In this document: positions 11,767 to 23,260 of the stretch, piece after piece
Numbering within the stretch: position 1 is the first letter of the stretch
Layout: every line of letters begins with the position of its first letter
Origin: Asterella californica
Taxonomy: Eukaryota > Streptophyta > Marchantiopsida > Marchantiales > Aytoniaceae
Direction: 5' to 3'
Assembly (NCBI GenBank): GCA_036924285.1
Contig: JAYKYS010000001.1
Location: 6,473,501-6,537,500 of the forward strand
Length of the DNA stretch: 64,000 bases
The notes under the pieces: model-generated
Databases searched by the model: none
Told to the model about the DNA's origin: nothing
The model's input: the letters and a program-made list of their open reading frames with translations, nothing else
Position numbers and translations under genes: made by a program

Positions 11767-13700
11767 TGTCGAGTTGTGGATCAACTCTTATCTAAAAATC
11801 AAAATTTGATGTTATGCATTATCGCTCCAAAGACTATAAGCACTAAAAATGAGCTTTTTACACAATTTTCGAATCTCCACTTTCATTGCACCAAGTGGTA
11901 GAGCTTGTTGTTAGCTTCCCACTAGAACTTCATCTATATCATTTTTGGATATTTAATAACGATGATATGAGATTCGAAAGATGAGAAAATCAAATTAGAC
12001 CTTAGATTATCTGTGCTGATTGGGTATTTGCAGTTCTTGACACTATACTAAGGGTACAAGAGGGCTGCTTGGTCATAATCTGTGCAGAACTCACGTATTG
12101 ACATAAGGGGGAAGCTTAAGGGATTAGCTTGTTCTCATGACTTGTTGGTGGACGCTTGGGAGAGTGAAAGATCCAATGCAAGAAAGTGTTTCCCTGCGGT
12201 TTTGGGAAACACTTTCTTGGACAGGTTTGAAGTGGAACTTAGACGGAAACCTTTAAGGTTAAACGTTAGAGTTAAACGGCGGAAGCTGGGAGTGAGGCTG
12301 ATCCGAAAGGCGCGGAAAATTGATGACTTTGCGGTGAATTTGATCTAAGGCAAACAGATGAACTTCAACGACGGAGTCATGTGTTTGATGCGGGTTGCAG
12401 ATTTGATGGCGGGTGACAGACAAGAGAAAATATCAGGAGACGCGACTAAAATTCCGGAGGTGCTTCGCAAAATGATTAAAGAGTTTGAGGATGTCTTGAC
12501 GGAAGAGTGGAAGGCGGGTGGTGGATCACAAGATCGATGTCTTGCCAGGATCCGAACCACCTTCCATGCGAAAGAGAGTTGGACTGTTCGGACAGTTCTG
12601 AAGTCCAAACTTGTTATCCTCAGATCCATCAAGATCAGAACACCAAGTTCTACAAGAAATTGAAGATGATTTAAAGTTTCATCAGTGCTTTTGTAGTAGT
12701 GAGAGAAATTGGCTCGTAAGAGGACGTTTATGTCAAATTTTGTTCTTTTGCGATCTGAGGGTAGATTTTTCTTCACGATCGATGGACCAAACTCTTTGTT
12801 CTTGGTGCTTACGCGATCAGGTAGTCCTTATCTATGCAGAGGAGAAGACCGTACGTAGATCGGATTGTTGTGTTGTGCGTGGTGAGTGAATTTGAGCCGC
12901 AAGGGAACAACTTATGTCAGCTTTTTTGCTTCATGTGACAAAATTTCTCGTTCTTCGCAAGGAGAACTCCAAATTATTTGTTTGGGATGTGGTCGAGATA
13001 AAGATAACCAAATCTATCTATCAGAGAAGACGGATCTCATATCAAGCAGTCCGTTTTACTAATGTACGTGATTTTAAGCCGCAAGGAGAGGTTTCTAAGT
13101 TCGGTCATCTGCAATCGGATTTACCTCGACTACCGAGAGTCAAATCTGAAGTTTCTTGGAGCCAACAGAGTCAAGAAGAAAGACACTTTTGATATCTCAA
13201 GATCGTTTGACGGAAAGGAGGAAGTTCTCATATAGATCTTCTTCAGTTTCTTTGTTACAGTTTTTGTCTTTTTAAACTCGTTAGAGTTCCAATTTGTTGT
13301 GTGTTACTTGTGGTAGCTAGTTTTAGCTAAGGGCTTGTGCATAGATATTGGTTGAATCAGAGTTTGAATCGTGGTGATACTGTTGTAAACCTTTTTGTTA
13401 GCAAAGGGGTGTTTCGTTTGCTTTGAGCTACGCTTCGGTAGTTTAGGTCTAGGTTGAGATTCATAGACTTGCTTCGAGAGTTAAGGTGCATATTAAAAAT
13501 ATTACAAATCATCATGTTTGTTTATTAGTTTTGTGTCCATAAGAAAAAGCGAGTATGTGTATGAAGTGAGGGTTGGAATATCTTGCAAAGCTTATTCTCG
13601 TGGTTGTTTTTTTTTCTCTTGTCTTTGTCCAACACATGATATCTCCACACTGTGAACCTCATGTTTTCCTAGACAACCTTCTCGCACAAAATGGTATGAT
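11767..13700 (+). repeat. Family A LTR, copy 1 (carries an inserted chromovirus fragment)
   Basis: Starts TGTCGAGTTGTGGATCAACT, aligned with the starts of the copies at 17601, 46958 and 50889. Shared landmarks in order: the ccactttcattgca block (about 11880), the ggaagcttaagggattagct block (12110), the gttggactgttcgg block (12580), the gtagctagttttagctaag block (13310) and the cacactgtgaacctcatg block near 13650. The right end is eroded (about 13700), where the other copies end CGACACGA(C/T)A. Compared with them, the middle segment is replaced by gag-pol DNA (12195-12567). Confidence 0.75.
12180..12567 (+). pseudogene. Captured chromovirus protease/RT-linker fragment
   Basis: Frames 12195-12348 and 12358-12568 encode LGNTFLDRFEVELRRKPLRL, KIDDFAVNLI, FNDGVMCLMRVADLMAG and EFEDVLTEEW. 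These match the gag-pol of the chromovirus at 26428 down to about 26038 almost residue for residue. An in-frame TAA at 12346-12348 and a ~20-base internal deletion near 12508 break it. It lies inside a family A LTR, which resumes on both sides. The left junction is a 15-base perfect inverted repeat (12180-12194 against 12204-12218) whose left arm is not present in the donor, so the insertion began with a fold-back. Confidence 0.85.
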
Positions 13701-15400
13701 ATCAGTACATGATCAGTTTGGAGTTGATGACAGAGTTCTCATTTTGATCATTCACATGCTTCTTCTCCTATCGTTCACTTTTGAAATAACATGACTCGGC
13801 AATTGTAGTGTATGCACTCATTATATTGAGAATGGGTATATCAAGCTTGCGGTTCGAGAAGAGCCTCATGAGCAATACCATATGAATCCATGGATCCCGG
13901 TTGCTCAATATGACCTAGAAACTGTGACTTTTTGGACCAACCTTATTACGAGCTTTACACCCAAGGAGTCCCACACAAGATACAGTCTATCGTGCAAAGA
14001 AATTCTGAGTTCACTCGCTCGCTCAAACGTACATTAACGTAGTAGTCTTTTGTCACATGGAACAGCTCTTGAAGCAACTGCTTCATAACTCGTCTTTGCT
14101 CGAAATGTCTAGTAACCATGAATCCTCCGAGTATACACATCTATAGCTCGTATACACTAGAAAATAACACTTCATCTTCATGATCGGCTTCCACATATCA
14201 GTCCTCAAAGAGTCGATGTCACTCCAAGAACATTCTTTGCAAGGACAAAAGTGAAATCGGATGCTATCTGCGATAGAGTCACTAGATATCTCTCACTCGT
14301 CCGACTAGAGCACTCGCTGTAATTTGATTGGATTTGGTGCGGAGATCTCCAAGCCCTCCCTCGAGTTTCTTCGAGCTGGTGAAGAAGGTGGTGACAAACT
14401 ATCATTGTATGTAGTCTACATCGGTCTTCTTGCGGACAAAAAACAACAACAATGAGCAAGCCCGAAAAACTTGAACAAGCAAATCAAGCGAAATCGCTGT
14501 CAAGTGAGACTTGAACATTGAGACATGAGCAAGCTCGAGAGACGTGAACATCGACATCAAGTGAAACCTTAGGGTGAAACAAAGCCAAAATGATTAGAAA
14601 ATCGAGAATGCTTCTATATTCAAAACATTTGCTTCTACATTTGAAACATCTAGGTGACATCAACTCACACATCTATGAGTAGATACTGATAGTCAAACTT
14701 CCTCGTGCCAAACTTCCGATCTCCAACCCTCGATAACAGATCATTTCTCCTCTCCAAAACTGAGTCCCTTTTCTCTATCTCGATTGTACTCTCTCTCCCT
14801 CGGAGAGGATAGTAAGACGTTATGACAAAGCCATGCGTAATGTAATATAGACCTTAAAAAAAGAAAAATGTAATATTATATAATGTTAGAATATAATAAA
14901 GACTATTAACAATTTATTGAAATTGAACTTTTGTTATAACAAGAAAAAATAATAAAAGACCTCAAAAATTCAAAAAAATAATTTAGAACAGTTGCTCATA
15001 ACAATTAAGATCCGCTCATTGGGTCCATGTGCAATACCATCGTTCATGGAGAGTCAAGAAAGAACATATGTATGAATTTCATAAATTTTATAAATGTGAA
15101 TTTTCACACGTGGATATATATTTATGAATTTCATAATTCAAAATTATTCAAAATTAGTTGTTTTGCACAAGTATGTACTTCATACAACTCATGTCACAAT
15201 AATAAGAAAATCCACTTTATTTTGAATTCTAAGATATAAATTGAGCGGTACACTTGTTTGTCTCAATATATTGGTACGAATGATATACGAATATCTAAAA
15301 TAGATGAGATAATTATGAAGCTTGAGTGAAGTAAAGAGACTAACACACAGATACAAACAAGTAGGATGAGCATATCCAAAAGACGCTTGAGTCAAAAGGT
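13701..15400. other. No gene recognised
   Basis: Short frames on both strands (13955-14140, 14205-14459, 14484-14672 minus; 15027-15239 plus) have no recognisable family and look like chance. Around 14855-15000 the sequence becomes very A-rich. Confidence 0.45.
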
Positions 15401-15404
15401 GGCG

Positions 15405-16208
15405 TGTCCATGCAGTGCATGGATGCGAGCAGGTAAGGAGGAACAAGTTGGAGAAATTAGCACAAACATCTACAAAATGCATGGATGTCAAAAAGAAAGG
15501 AGTTGGCATAATGATGTTTTATGAAGCAAGCATCCATGGATTGCATGGATGTCCACAAGACAGAGGACCGCATTGATGGATGAGGAGGCATGCATCCACA
15601 TAATCCACATATGCTTAGAAAGAGAGAGATGAGTAAGACAATGACGCTTGAACAAGGAGGTAAGAAGGACGTAATTGTCCGAAGGTATCTATGGATTGCA
15701 TAGATGTCACTAGCTTGTTTAGTCTTTAAAATCCATAGATGGCCAGAGCATAAGCACTACATGGTGAAACACATTAACACTAAATTTAAAATCAATGAAG
15801 GAAGTACGAAATGAAAAGAAAAGTTGAAACTCACCTTTGTAAGTAAACCATGGAGGAGAAAAAATGTTTGATGTAGTAGTTGTAAAAAATAACTTTTGGA
15901 TGTCTTTACATTTTAATATTAAATGGTTATTATTAGTACAAAAAATTATATCTTGACAACCAGCAAGAGCAAAAAATATACATATGTCTCTTTTATGTGA
16001 TGTCGTGTCAAGTCACGACCAGTCCAACCTCAATTTATCTGGACCAGTCTGTCTTGCACAGAATGATGAAATTGATTTCTAGAATGATTTTCAGTCAATT
16101 TGGAATCATTTTAGCTGATTTAGAGGATTTGGAGGATTGTCATCCATGAACTCCATGGATGACACCTTCCCAAACCTTAAAGGTGCATCCATGCAATGCA
16201 TGGATGAC
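15405..16208. repeat. Cluster of short CATGGAT-type palindromes
   Basis: Five imperfect palindromes of about 17-22 bases built on TCCATG(N)ATGCATGGA: 15407-15423, 15531-15551, 15687-15705, 16141-16161 and 16186-16206. A half site lies at 15478-15488. They sit within 800 bases of otherwise unremarkable AT-rich DNA. I do not know a named repeat of this type. Confidence 0.6.
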
Positions 16209-16527
16209 ACTTTGAACTATTTCAAAATCTTTAAAACCTTTAGCACTTCAAAAGTGTTTAAAAGTTGTTGAAAATCACCATGGTAGTCGATTTGAGCATT
16301 TTGCTCAACATGATCGATATATTAGAACTTAAAAAAAATCATTTTTGTTGCAAAAATTGTGATTAAAGACTGCAGCCATACACATACTTTCATTTTTTAT
16401 CTATGCTTTATTTGTGGATGATATTGAGATTATGCTCGATCTACAACAACATCACAATAATACTACACTCTCCTTGTTATCAATCTCTTGACTTCTTTAT
16501 GTCATGGTGATTATCAAATATGTCTCA

Positions 16528-17400
16528 CTAAACTAGATTTATCTGATGTGTTAATAGCTTCTTTGACCTCGTTCTTGTCCTCTCGAACTCGCAAGACTTC
16601 CAAGTGTCACTCAAGGTGGTCATCTCTTCCAATATCCTATCAAGAACCACTCTAATGCCAACGAGATAGTTATGCAAGGTGCAACAGGCTTTAACTATAT
16701 TGGCTGCCCACTTAACACTTCTGGTTATCCCCACATTCAGAAATGTGGATTCTCTCTTTCAGCACACCAAAAGCCTACTCGATGCATATGCGAAGCTTTA
16801 TTTGTCGCTCTGTGAAAAGTCTTCTTCGGACGATAGAGTTAGGCTCCAAATGATATGGAGTAACATATACCGCTCTAGAGTATACACAAAGCCTTTGATA
16901 AGGATAGAGTCGATAACCACTAGGAAGTGAGACTACTGGATCACCGAGCACTCTAACATTTCTAATATGCATTCATAAAACTAAGTTCTGAAACACTCTA
17001 GCATCACGATTTGAACTGACTCTTCCACAACTAACATCCAAGAAAAGCCCATCTGTATCACAAACTACTTGTAGAACAACAGAATGATAGTGCTTGCGGT
17101 TGATGTATTCCGTAGGCCAAAGTTCACTTGAGAGGAGTTCTAATCTTAATATGTGAGTCATCTATGACCCCCTGACAAATAGACAGACCAGCTTTCTTAA
17201 GAAATCCACGAATAACCCACTCCATATCTTGTCTGGAGAGCCACCATACATATTGTGGTGTCATGATTGAGTTTACAACATGGACAACTTCTGAAAAACA
17301 CTCCTGAGTCATGGACTTACCTATGCTGAACCTTTCACCAATATAAAATTGATTCATTCTTATGATACTCTCAGAAGTGCTACACCTACCTTGACTTCCA
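16528..17400 (-). pseudogene. PIF/Harbinger-type transposase (DDE_Tnp_4), broken
   Basis: Read on the minus strand, four fragments fall in family order. 17357-17124 holds the DUF-like N-side and CQGVIDDSHIKI (first catalytic Asp region, normally GxIDGTHI). 17161-16973 holds WPTEYINRKHYHSVVLQVVC and RDARVFQN. 16972-16775 holds LGDPVVSLPSGYRLYPY, and 16734-16528 holds VKACCTLHNYLVG (normally VxACCxLHNFL). These are hallmark blocks of Harbinger transposases. Each block is in a different frame or ends at a stop, so the gene is dead. The terminal repeats of the parent element were not found. A possible partner-protein remnant lies at 20239-20427. Confidence 0.8.
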
Positions 17401-17600
17401 TTGACACAGCTCTTCTAAATTTTGTGCTTTATTTCACTATATGCAGAGATAACATGTGAACTGTGTCAATAAACAAGTGTTTAGGCATCCTCAATGTGTG
17501 TATCTGGTTGTCGTCATCATAACTAGACCACAAGTAACAATCAAACAGATCAGAGATCTAGGCGTTATCCACCATAAAGATTGCTTTGTCTGATGAGCGT

Positions 17601-19533
17601 TGTCGTGTCGTGGACCAGCTCCTACCTTAAATTCAAACTTCGATGCTTGTCGCTCCAAAGACACTCATGAGAAGACAAGCTAGGCCTCAGCTTATGGACT
17701 TTTGGCACCATTTCAGATCTCCACTTTCATTGCATCAGTGGATAGAGCTCCTTGTCAGTACTCCATAAGCACTTCGTCTACTTCGTTTGGACGCTTAGTG
17801 GAGAAGTTACGTGACTCGAAAGATGGAGAAAACAAGCTAGGCCTCAACTTACGGACTTTTGGCACCATTTCGGATCTCCACTCTCATCGCATAAGTGGAT
17901 AGAGCTCCTTGTCAACACTCCATAGGCACTTCGTCTACTTCGTTTGGACGCCTAGTGGAGAAATTACGAGACTCGAAAGATTGGAGAAAACAAGCTAAGC
18001 CCCAGCTTACGAGCTTTTGGCACAACTTCGGATCTTCACTTTCATCACATAGATGGGTAGAGCTCGTTGTCAGCTTTCCATGGGCATCTTGTCTACTTCA
18101 TTTGGACACTTATTGGTGAAGTTATGCGATTTGAAAGAAGGAAAAATCAAGTTAGGCCTTAGTTTACTTGTTGAGACTGACGTAAGGAGGCAGCTTAAGG
18201 GGCTAGCTTGCACATGCGATCTGTCAACGGACGGTTCGGGAGATTTGGAGGTCCAATGCAAGCGCGCAAGGCGTTGTTGGGTTCAGATATGTGCAGGCTA
18301 CGCATTGGATAAGACGGTTTGTGAAGAGACGGATCGGGGTGTGAGTATTGGGAGGATTGAGACGTAGAGAAGAGATTTTGGGAGCTTCAATGATCTGTGA
18401 AGGAGAGTTGGACCGTTCGGACCGTTCCGGAGTCCAAACTTTCTGTCCTTAGATCCATCGGGATCGGAACAACAAGTTCTTCAGGAAATTGAAGACGATA
18501 CCGAGTTTCATCGAGCAGTTTGGGAGTTCTAAGTGAAATTGGCTCGTAGGGAAACGCTTGCGTCAGATTTTCATCGTCTGCGACCTAAGATTGGGTTGTT
18601 CTTCATGATCGGTGAGCCAAGCTCTTCGTTCTTGTGTCTATGCGACCAGAGAGTCTTCATCTACGCATAGGAGAAGACAGTACGTAGATTAGATTGTTGG
18701 TTTGGATGAGGTGAGCGAGTTTGAGCCGCAGGGAGTCCATTTACGTCAGTTTTTTGCAACCTGCGACCAAATTTCTTGCGTGGTTTTGCAAGGGGAACTC
18801 CAAACGGCTTGTTTGGAGTCTCGTTGCGTTCATGATAGCTAGATCTACCTGCCAGAGAAGACAAATATCAAATCAAGCGATTCGTTTGAGCGGTGTGTAC
18901 GGTTTTAAGCCGTAGAGAAGAGTTTTTGAAGGTTCGGTCACCTACGACCGAAAACCGGTGATATCTCGGCTGTCTGGAGTCAGATTTGATAGTTCTTGAG
19001 ACCAACGGAGTCAAGGAAGAAGACCCTATCGACATCTGAAGACCGTTCAACGAAAGGAGAAAGTTCTCAGATAGATCTTTTTTGGTTCTTTCGCTACGGG
19101 TTTCGTCTTTTTGAGTTCATTAGGGACTTAGTTGGTTGTGTACGGCTTGTGGTAGCTAGCTTTAGCTAAGAACTTATACATGGATGTGGTTTGGACTTAG
19201 GTTTCAATCGTGTGATACAGGTGCAGCTCTTTTTGTTAGCAAAGAGAAATTTCTTGCCTTGAGCTACGCTTCGGTGGTTTTGGGTCAGGGTTGTGATTCA
19301 AGGGTTTGTTTTAGGAGCTTTGAAGCAGGATACAGACCGCTTTGGTTTGTTTCTCAGTTTTGTTCTCTTAGGAGAAAGATCCGGCAGTGTACATACATTT
19401 GGAGTTGGTATATATTACAGCATTCGTTTTCGTGGTTGTTTTTCTCTGTCTTGTCTCTGTTAGCACACAGCATCTCCACAACCAAGAACCTCATGTTTTT
19501 CTTGACATCCTTCACGCAATATCCGACACGATA
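17601..19533 (+). repeat. Family A LTR, copy 2, probable solo LTR with target duplication
   Basis: Begins TGTCGTGTCG and ends CGACACGATA, near-perfect reverse complements, as expected of a TG...CA LTR with the last C changed to T. GCGT precedes it (17597-17600) and follows it (19534-19537), consistent with a 4-5 bp target-site duplication. No internal retroelement sequence adjoins either side, so recombination between two LTRs to leave a solo copy is the simplest reading. It contains the 157-bp tandem array described separately. Confidence 0.8.
17676..18170 (+). repeat. Tandem array of ~157 bp, three units plus start of a fourth
   Basis: The phrase CAAGCTAGGCCTCAGCTTA and its variants start at 17676, 17833, 17991 and 18148, giving unit lengths 157, 158 and 157. 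Each unit carries a ttcggatctccactttcatc block and a gcacttcgtctacttcgttt block. The family A copy at 50889 has the same array with one shortened unit (starts at 51101, 51228 and 51385), while copy 1 (11767) has about one unit. The array therefore varies in number between copies. Confidence 0.85.
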
Positions 19534-19537
19534 GCGT

Positions 19538-21397
19538 GAGCAGCGACGACTTGGTGAGCTGGGAGCACTAGATGTACCAATGAATCACATATCAAATATG
19601 ATCCATGTCTTTGATCAGAGTTTTCACCATCTGTCACCATTTCATATTAGAACTATGTCACAAGAGCCAGCATGACTTATCTGACTGATGACTGCTATCA
19701 ACGCAATATGTAAGTCTGCATCTGAAGAGCATAAGCGCTGTTCAGAAGAGATAATACCATTGATGTCATAACCAGCTTACGTACTTGGAGCACAAATAGT
19801 GTTACGAATACTTCAATAACTCTATACATAAACCACTATTGCAACTCTAATGCCTAAACAAAACAAAACTGAATACAACATATACAACATAGGTAAGTGC
19901 ATATAGCAAGTACTCCTTTTACAATAGTTAGACGGCTACTTGACTCCTCACAAACAGAAAACATTTTCATTCTTCCATTGACAACATTTCCAGCACAACA
20001 TGCCAACAAATTTCAGAAAACATACATGACACTGAATGCCAGCAACTCAATACATATTTGTACTTGAGTTGCTATCAAATATTTGGTGGTTTTGATATTA
20101 AACCACCAAATATTTTTGTGTGGTTTAATATCAAAACACGCATTGTGTGATAACATGTGTCCTGCAAAATGATAGCAACACCACATCTATCTATTTGTAC
20201 CTTATGGTCCTTTGCTCTGAACCATACATAATCATCTCCTATGCATAGTAGAACTGATATCCACAAGAGCCTCCTGCCATCTTATCCAAAACTGTGAAGA
20301 ACTGATCTCCACAAATATGAGCACTCTCAACTTTACAAGACTTCAGTGCAAGCTTCTGACTTTCGAGCTCTCTATACGCAGTGAGCTTCTTCTCTTCAAC
20401 CTCCACAATCGAATCCGAGAAGATCATGAGGGTATTGTTCAGAGCAGAAGCGGATTTTCTCTTTTCCTCTTGCCTGAATTATAATGGCAAGAGGTCTCGA
20501 CATCTGGAGAGGTCATGTTTCGGATACCGAAGCATTATGCCTTGCTTCTTGAGTATGTGGACGACCGTGACTAAGGACCATAGACTCCGTCATGCAAGAT
20601 GGAGACATGAGAGGTCGTTTCTTAGACCAGCATTCTATCAAGCGATAAAAATACATGTTGAACTCAAGAGGAAGTTTTTTCGTCTTCACTCACATCCTTG
20701 TCCAACATTGTGAAAGGAATGTTCTCCGAAGTGTTGTTGTGATCTCTTACTCTTCTTAAACAACTGATTAGATTTTTCCACTTGTTTTCTATTTGTGTTA
20801 TGTCCATGAACCCCTTTAGACTTCAAGTAAGCTTGAATTTTCTGAAGCTTCAACTCCGTAGTTCTCATCAACTCTCTACCAGAATTGGCACCTTGCTCCT
20901 CAATCTCTACTCAATTCTCCTCTATCAAAATACATGTCTGTCAATCTTGCCAATTGAAGCGTTTATTGAACTGAAGATTACCTGGAAGGGGAAAGGCAAG
21001 GCGAGATTGAGCATCAAGATTGATAGTGTCACCGGTCATAGATGCACTCGGCATCTACAGTTCTGGTGGTAAAGCAGGTTCTTCAGCAAGCGGACTAGCA
21101 TCATCCAGTGAAGAGCAAAAGATTTCATAGACGTTCATAGGTACTGCATACACTCGACTGAAGGAATGGACTGAAATGATCTTCGTTGGCTATCCGAGCT
21201 GATGAAAGGTTCCTTTAGAGACACAAAAACATCGTCTTGGAGTTCTTCCACATCTGCAACAGCAAAGATTTCTTGCACAGCTCTTCTCAAAGTCATGATA
21301 TTCACCTCGTGGACTTTCTTGTATCACAAAAGGAGTCTACAGAGCAAAACACACTAGATATGGCAGCTATCAGATCCGCAATCCCACTCATTCGTGT
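19538..21397. other. Intergenic DNA with possible Harbinger accessory-protein remnant
   Basis: A minus-strand frame at 20239-20427 reads VEEKKLTAYRELESQKLALK, the kind of Lys/Glu-rich coil seen near the end of Myb/trihelix-type partner proteins of Harbinger elements; this is weak. Frames at 20381-20713 (plus) and 20686-20871 (minus) are unassigned. Overlapping perfect hairpins lie at 20077-20136. No intact gene is seen. Confidence 0.35.
20077..20136. repeat. Two overlapping, mutually exclusive perfect hairpins
   Basis: Arms 20077-20092 and 20100-20115 are perfect 16-base reverse complements (AAATATTTGGTGGTTT) around a 7-base loop. Arms 20090-20105 and 20121-20136 (TTTTGATATTAAACCA) are a second perfect 16-base pair that shares the middle segment. 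Confidence 0.8.
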
Positions 21398-21402
21398 CAA
21401 TG
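21398..21402. repeat. Target-site duplication CAATG, left of chromovirus
   Basis: CAATG at 21398-21402 matches CAATG at 29108-29112 directly outside the two LTRs. Five bases is the usual duplication length for Ty3/gypsy integrases. Confidence 0.85.
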
Positions 21403-22529
21403 TTTCGTGCACCTACCGCCTTGTTGCGTCAGCGGAAGCTCTAGCTCAGTAGGTCGTAAACTTTACACCGCTAACCTGCAAACACAATCACAAGTTAGCG
21501 TCCATGCACCACTTATCTTAGTTCTGTTTGGTCCGGACCGGAGCCGGGCCATCTCCCTAACCATCAAGCTCAGCAATCCTAAGTCCCGACTTAGATCCGC
21601 CTAAGTCGGTCCCAAACATGAGCAAGTCACAATATGACTTCGGACGGACTTCCCATAAAGTCCAAGGTCCTAAACGGTGCCTCCAACACACCTAGCGGTC
21701 CAACCGCCCGTGATGTCCGTCTGGGTCTAGGTTCCCAAACGGTGGTCTAACCCGCCGACTCGTTCCCTAGTCTTGCCCCAGCCCTTACATCGTTCCTAAG
21801 TCCAGACATCAAAGTCTGGATCGGAACGTGCCTTGGAACCGGCCCAGCCATCACCTCATGCCCCCAGAGTCCGTCTGCCGAACTCTGGGGTCGGGTGACT
21901 CGTCCTGGCCCACCCAGGCATCGAGCCCCCCTCATATATACTTTTGGGGATCGGCGGCCCCGCCCTCCTCTTTGGCCCCTGAAAATTATACCACAACCTG
22001 ATTGTGGTTCGGTCATAACTTCTAGCTCGGAGGTCAGATCGAGGAGTGTTATATATCACTGGAAAGCTCTCGACGAGACCTTTCGAATGATACCTCACTC
22101 GCCTCGAGATCTTACGTGGAGCTCCGTCCACGACCTAAAACGTCCCTGGAGCTCCAACACTTAGTCATTTTTCTGAGAACCTGTGGTCTAGACCCAGACT
22201 CGAACCCTGTGGTTCGTCTGCGTCTCGGACCCACGTCTCAGTCCCATGTCTCGGACCCACGTCTCAGACCTATGTCTGAGACTCATGTTTCAGTCCGTTC
22301 CCAGACTCGCCCCCTTAGGTCAGCGTTCGTCTGCGGCCCTCTTGGGGTAGGCCCTTATGTCCTAACCCAAGGTTCCAACCTTGGTTCAGAAAACCACTTA
22401 GGGTTCATCTGATCCCGACTTGCCGGCCAAGCCGTTAAGTCCTACTCGCAGCGTTCACAACCTAGCGCAAGTCCGCTAGGGTTCTGTTGTTCACGTCTGC
22501 GCTCGATCTTGAGAATGAGGGACGCGACA
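21403..22529 (-). repeat. 3' LTR of chromovirus
   Basis: Read on the minus strand it starts TGTCGCGTCCC at 22529 and ends near 21403. It is about 96% identical by eye to the LTR at 27982-29107. Around 22225-22285 it carries a short internal direct repeat (TCTCGGACCCACGTCTCAG twice). Confidence 0.93.
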
Positions 22530-22541
22530 CTCACCCCCACT
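22530..22541 (-). other. Polypurine tract of chromovirus
   Basis: Minus strand AAGTGGGGGTGAG directly abuts the TGTCGCG start of the 3' LTR; this is the plus-strand primer for reverse transcription. Confidence 0.85.
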
Positions 22542-23260
22542 TTGTAGGTTGATGCCCTCATCAACAATGATCCTTTAAGTTAACCAAGTTCAAAATGGGT
22601 AGCCAACCCCTTGGCGTCAGAATTGCGTTCTGGTAGCTAACCCGCAATTCCTTTCTTGGCTTGAGTCTTAAGTTGTCGCTAGAACACTTAGAAAATTCCA
22701 ACTAGTCTCGAGAAAAGCCTTACCTTTTTGGCTTACCCTAAACAAAACTAGTTGACAATTTCTAAACATTCTACTTAAGACTCTAACTTGCTAACTATAA
22801 GTATTCACACCTACTTACAAGGTCCCCCGAAACTCACTTTCCGGTCGCAATCTGATTTGACTTAGACGCGCGACTAAGTTTACTTTGCAGTTAGAAAACC
22901 GCAAAGCAAGATCACCCCAAGCCCCAAGACAAGTATGAAAGTTCATACTTGCTTTGCCAACGCTACGGCAAACCTAAGTCTTGACATCAAGACTTAGTCT
23001 TGATTTAGATGCTTATCCAAACCAGCTCGTTTCCTTTGAGTGTGCTTCGTTCCTCCTCTTGACAACTTCCTAGACATCTGATCAGAACTAGTCATAGCCA
23101 TGCCCTACCAATACACTTAGACAAAATTTCCAGAAACAAAATCTTTATTTCCAAATACAAGATAAAGCTACAAAGTCCATCGGCCCAGATCGCCTCAAGT
23201 TGCTACTCGTATGGTTGGACGTTCCTTCACTCCTCGCTGGAAGGAGATGTCCTCATCTTG
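22542..23260 (-). other. Chromovirus 3' untranslated region
   Basis: About 720 bases lie between the integrase stop and the polypurine tract with no open frame of note. Short repeats of gacttagtcttga occur near 22975-23005. Confidence 0.6.

Noticed and set aside
15405..16208. Clustered palindromes as a CRISPR-like array
   Set aside because: Spacing is irregular (from tens to hundreds of bases), repeats differ from each other, and the genome is eukaryotic.
21895..22412. Overlapping ORFs in the chromovirus LTRs (also 28326-28928)
   Set aside because: They repeat in both LTRs and are non-coding terminal repeat sequence.
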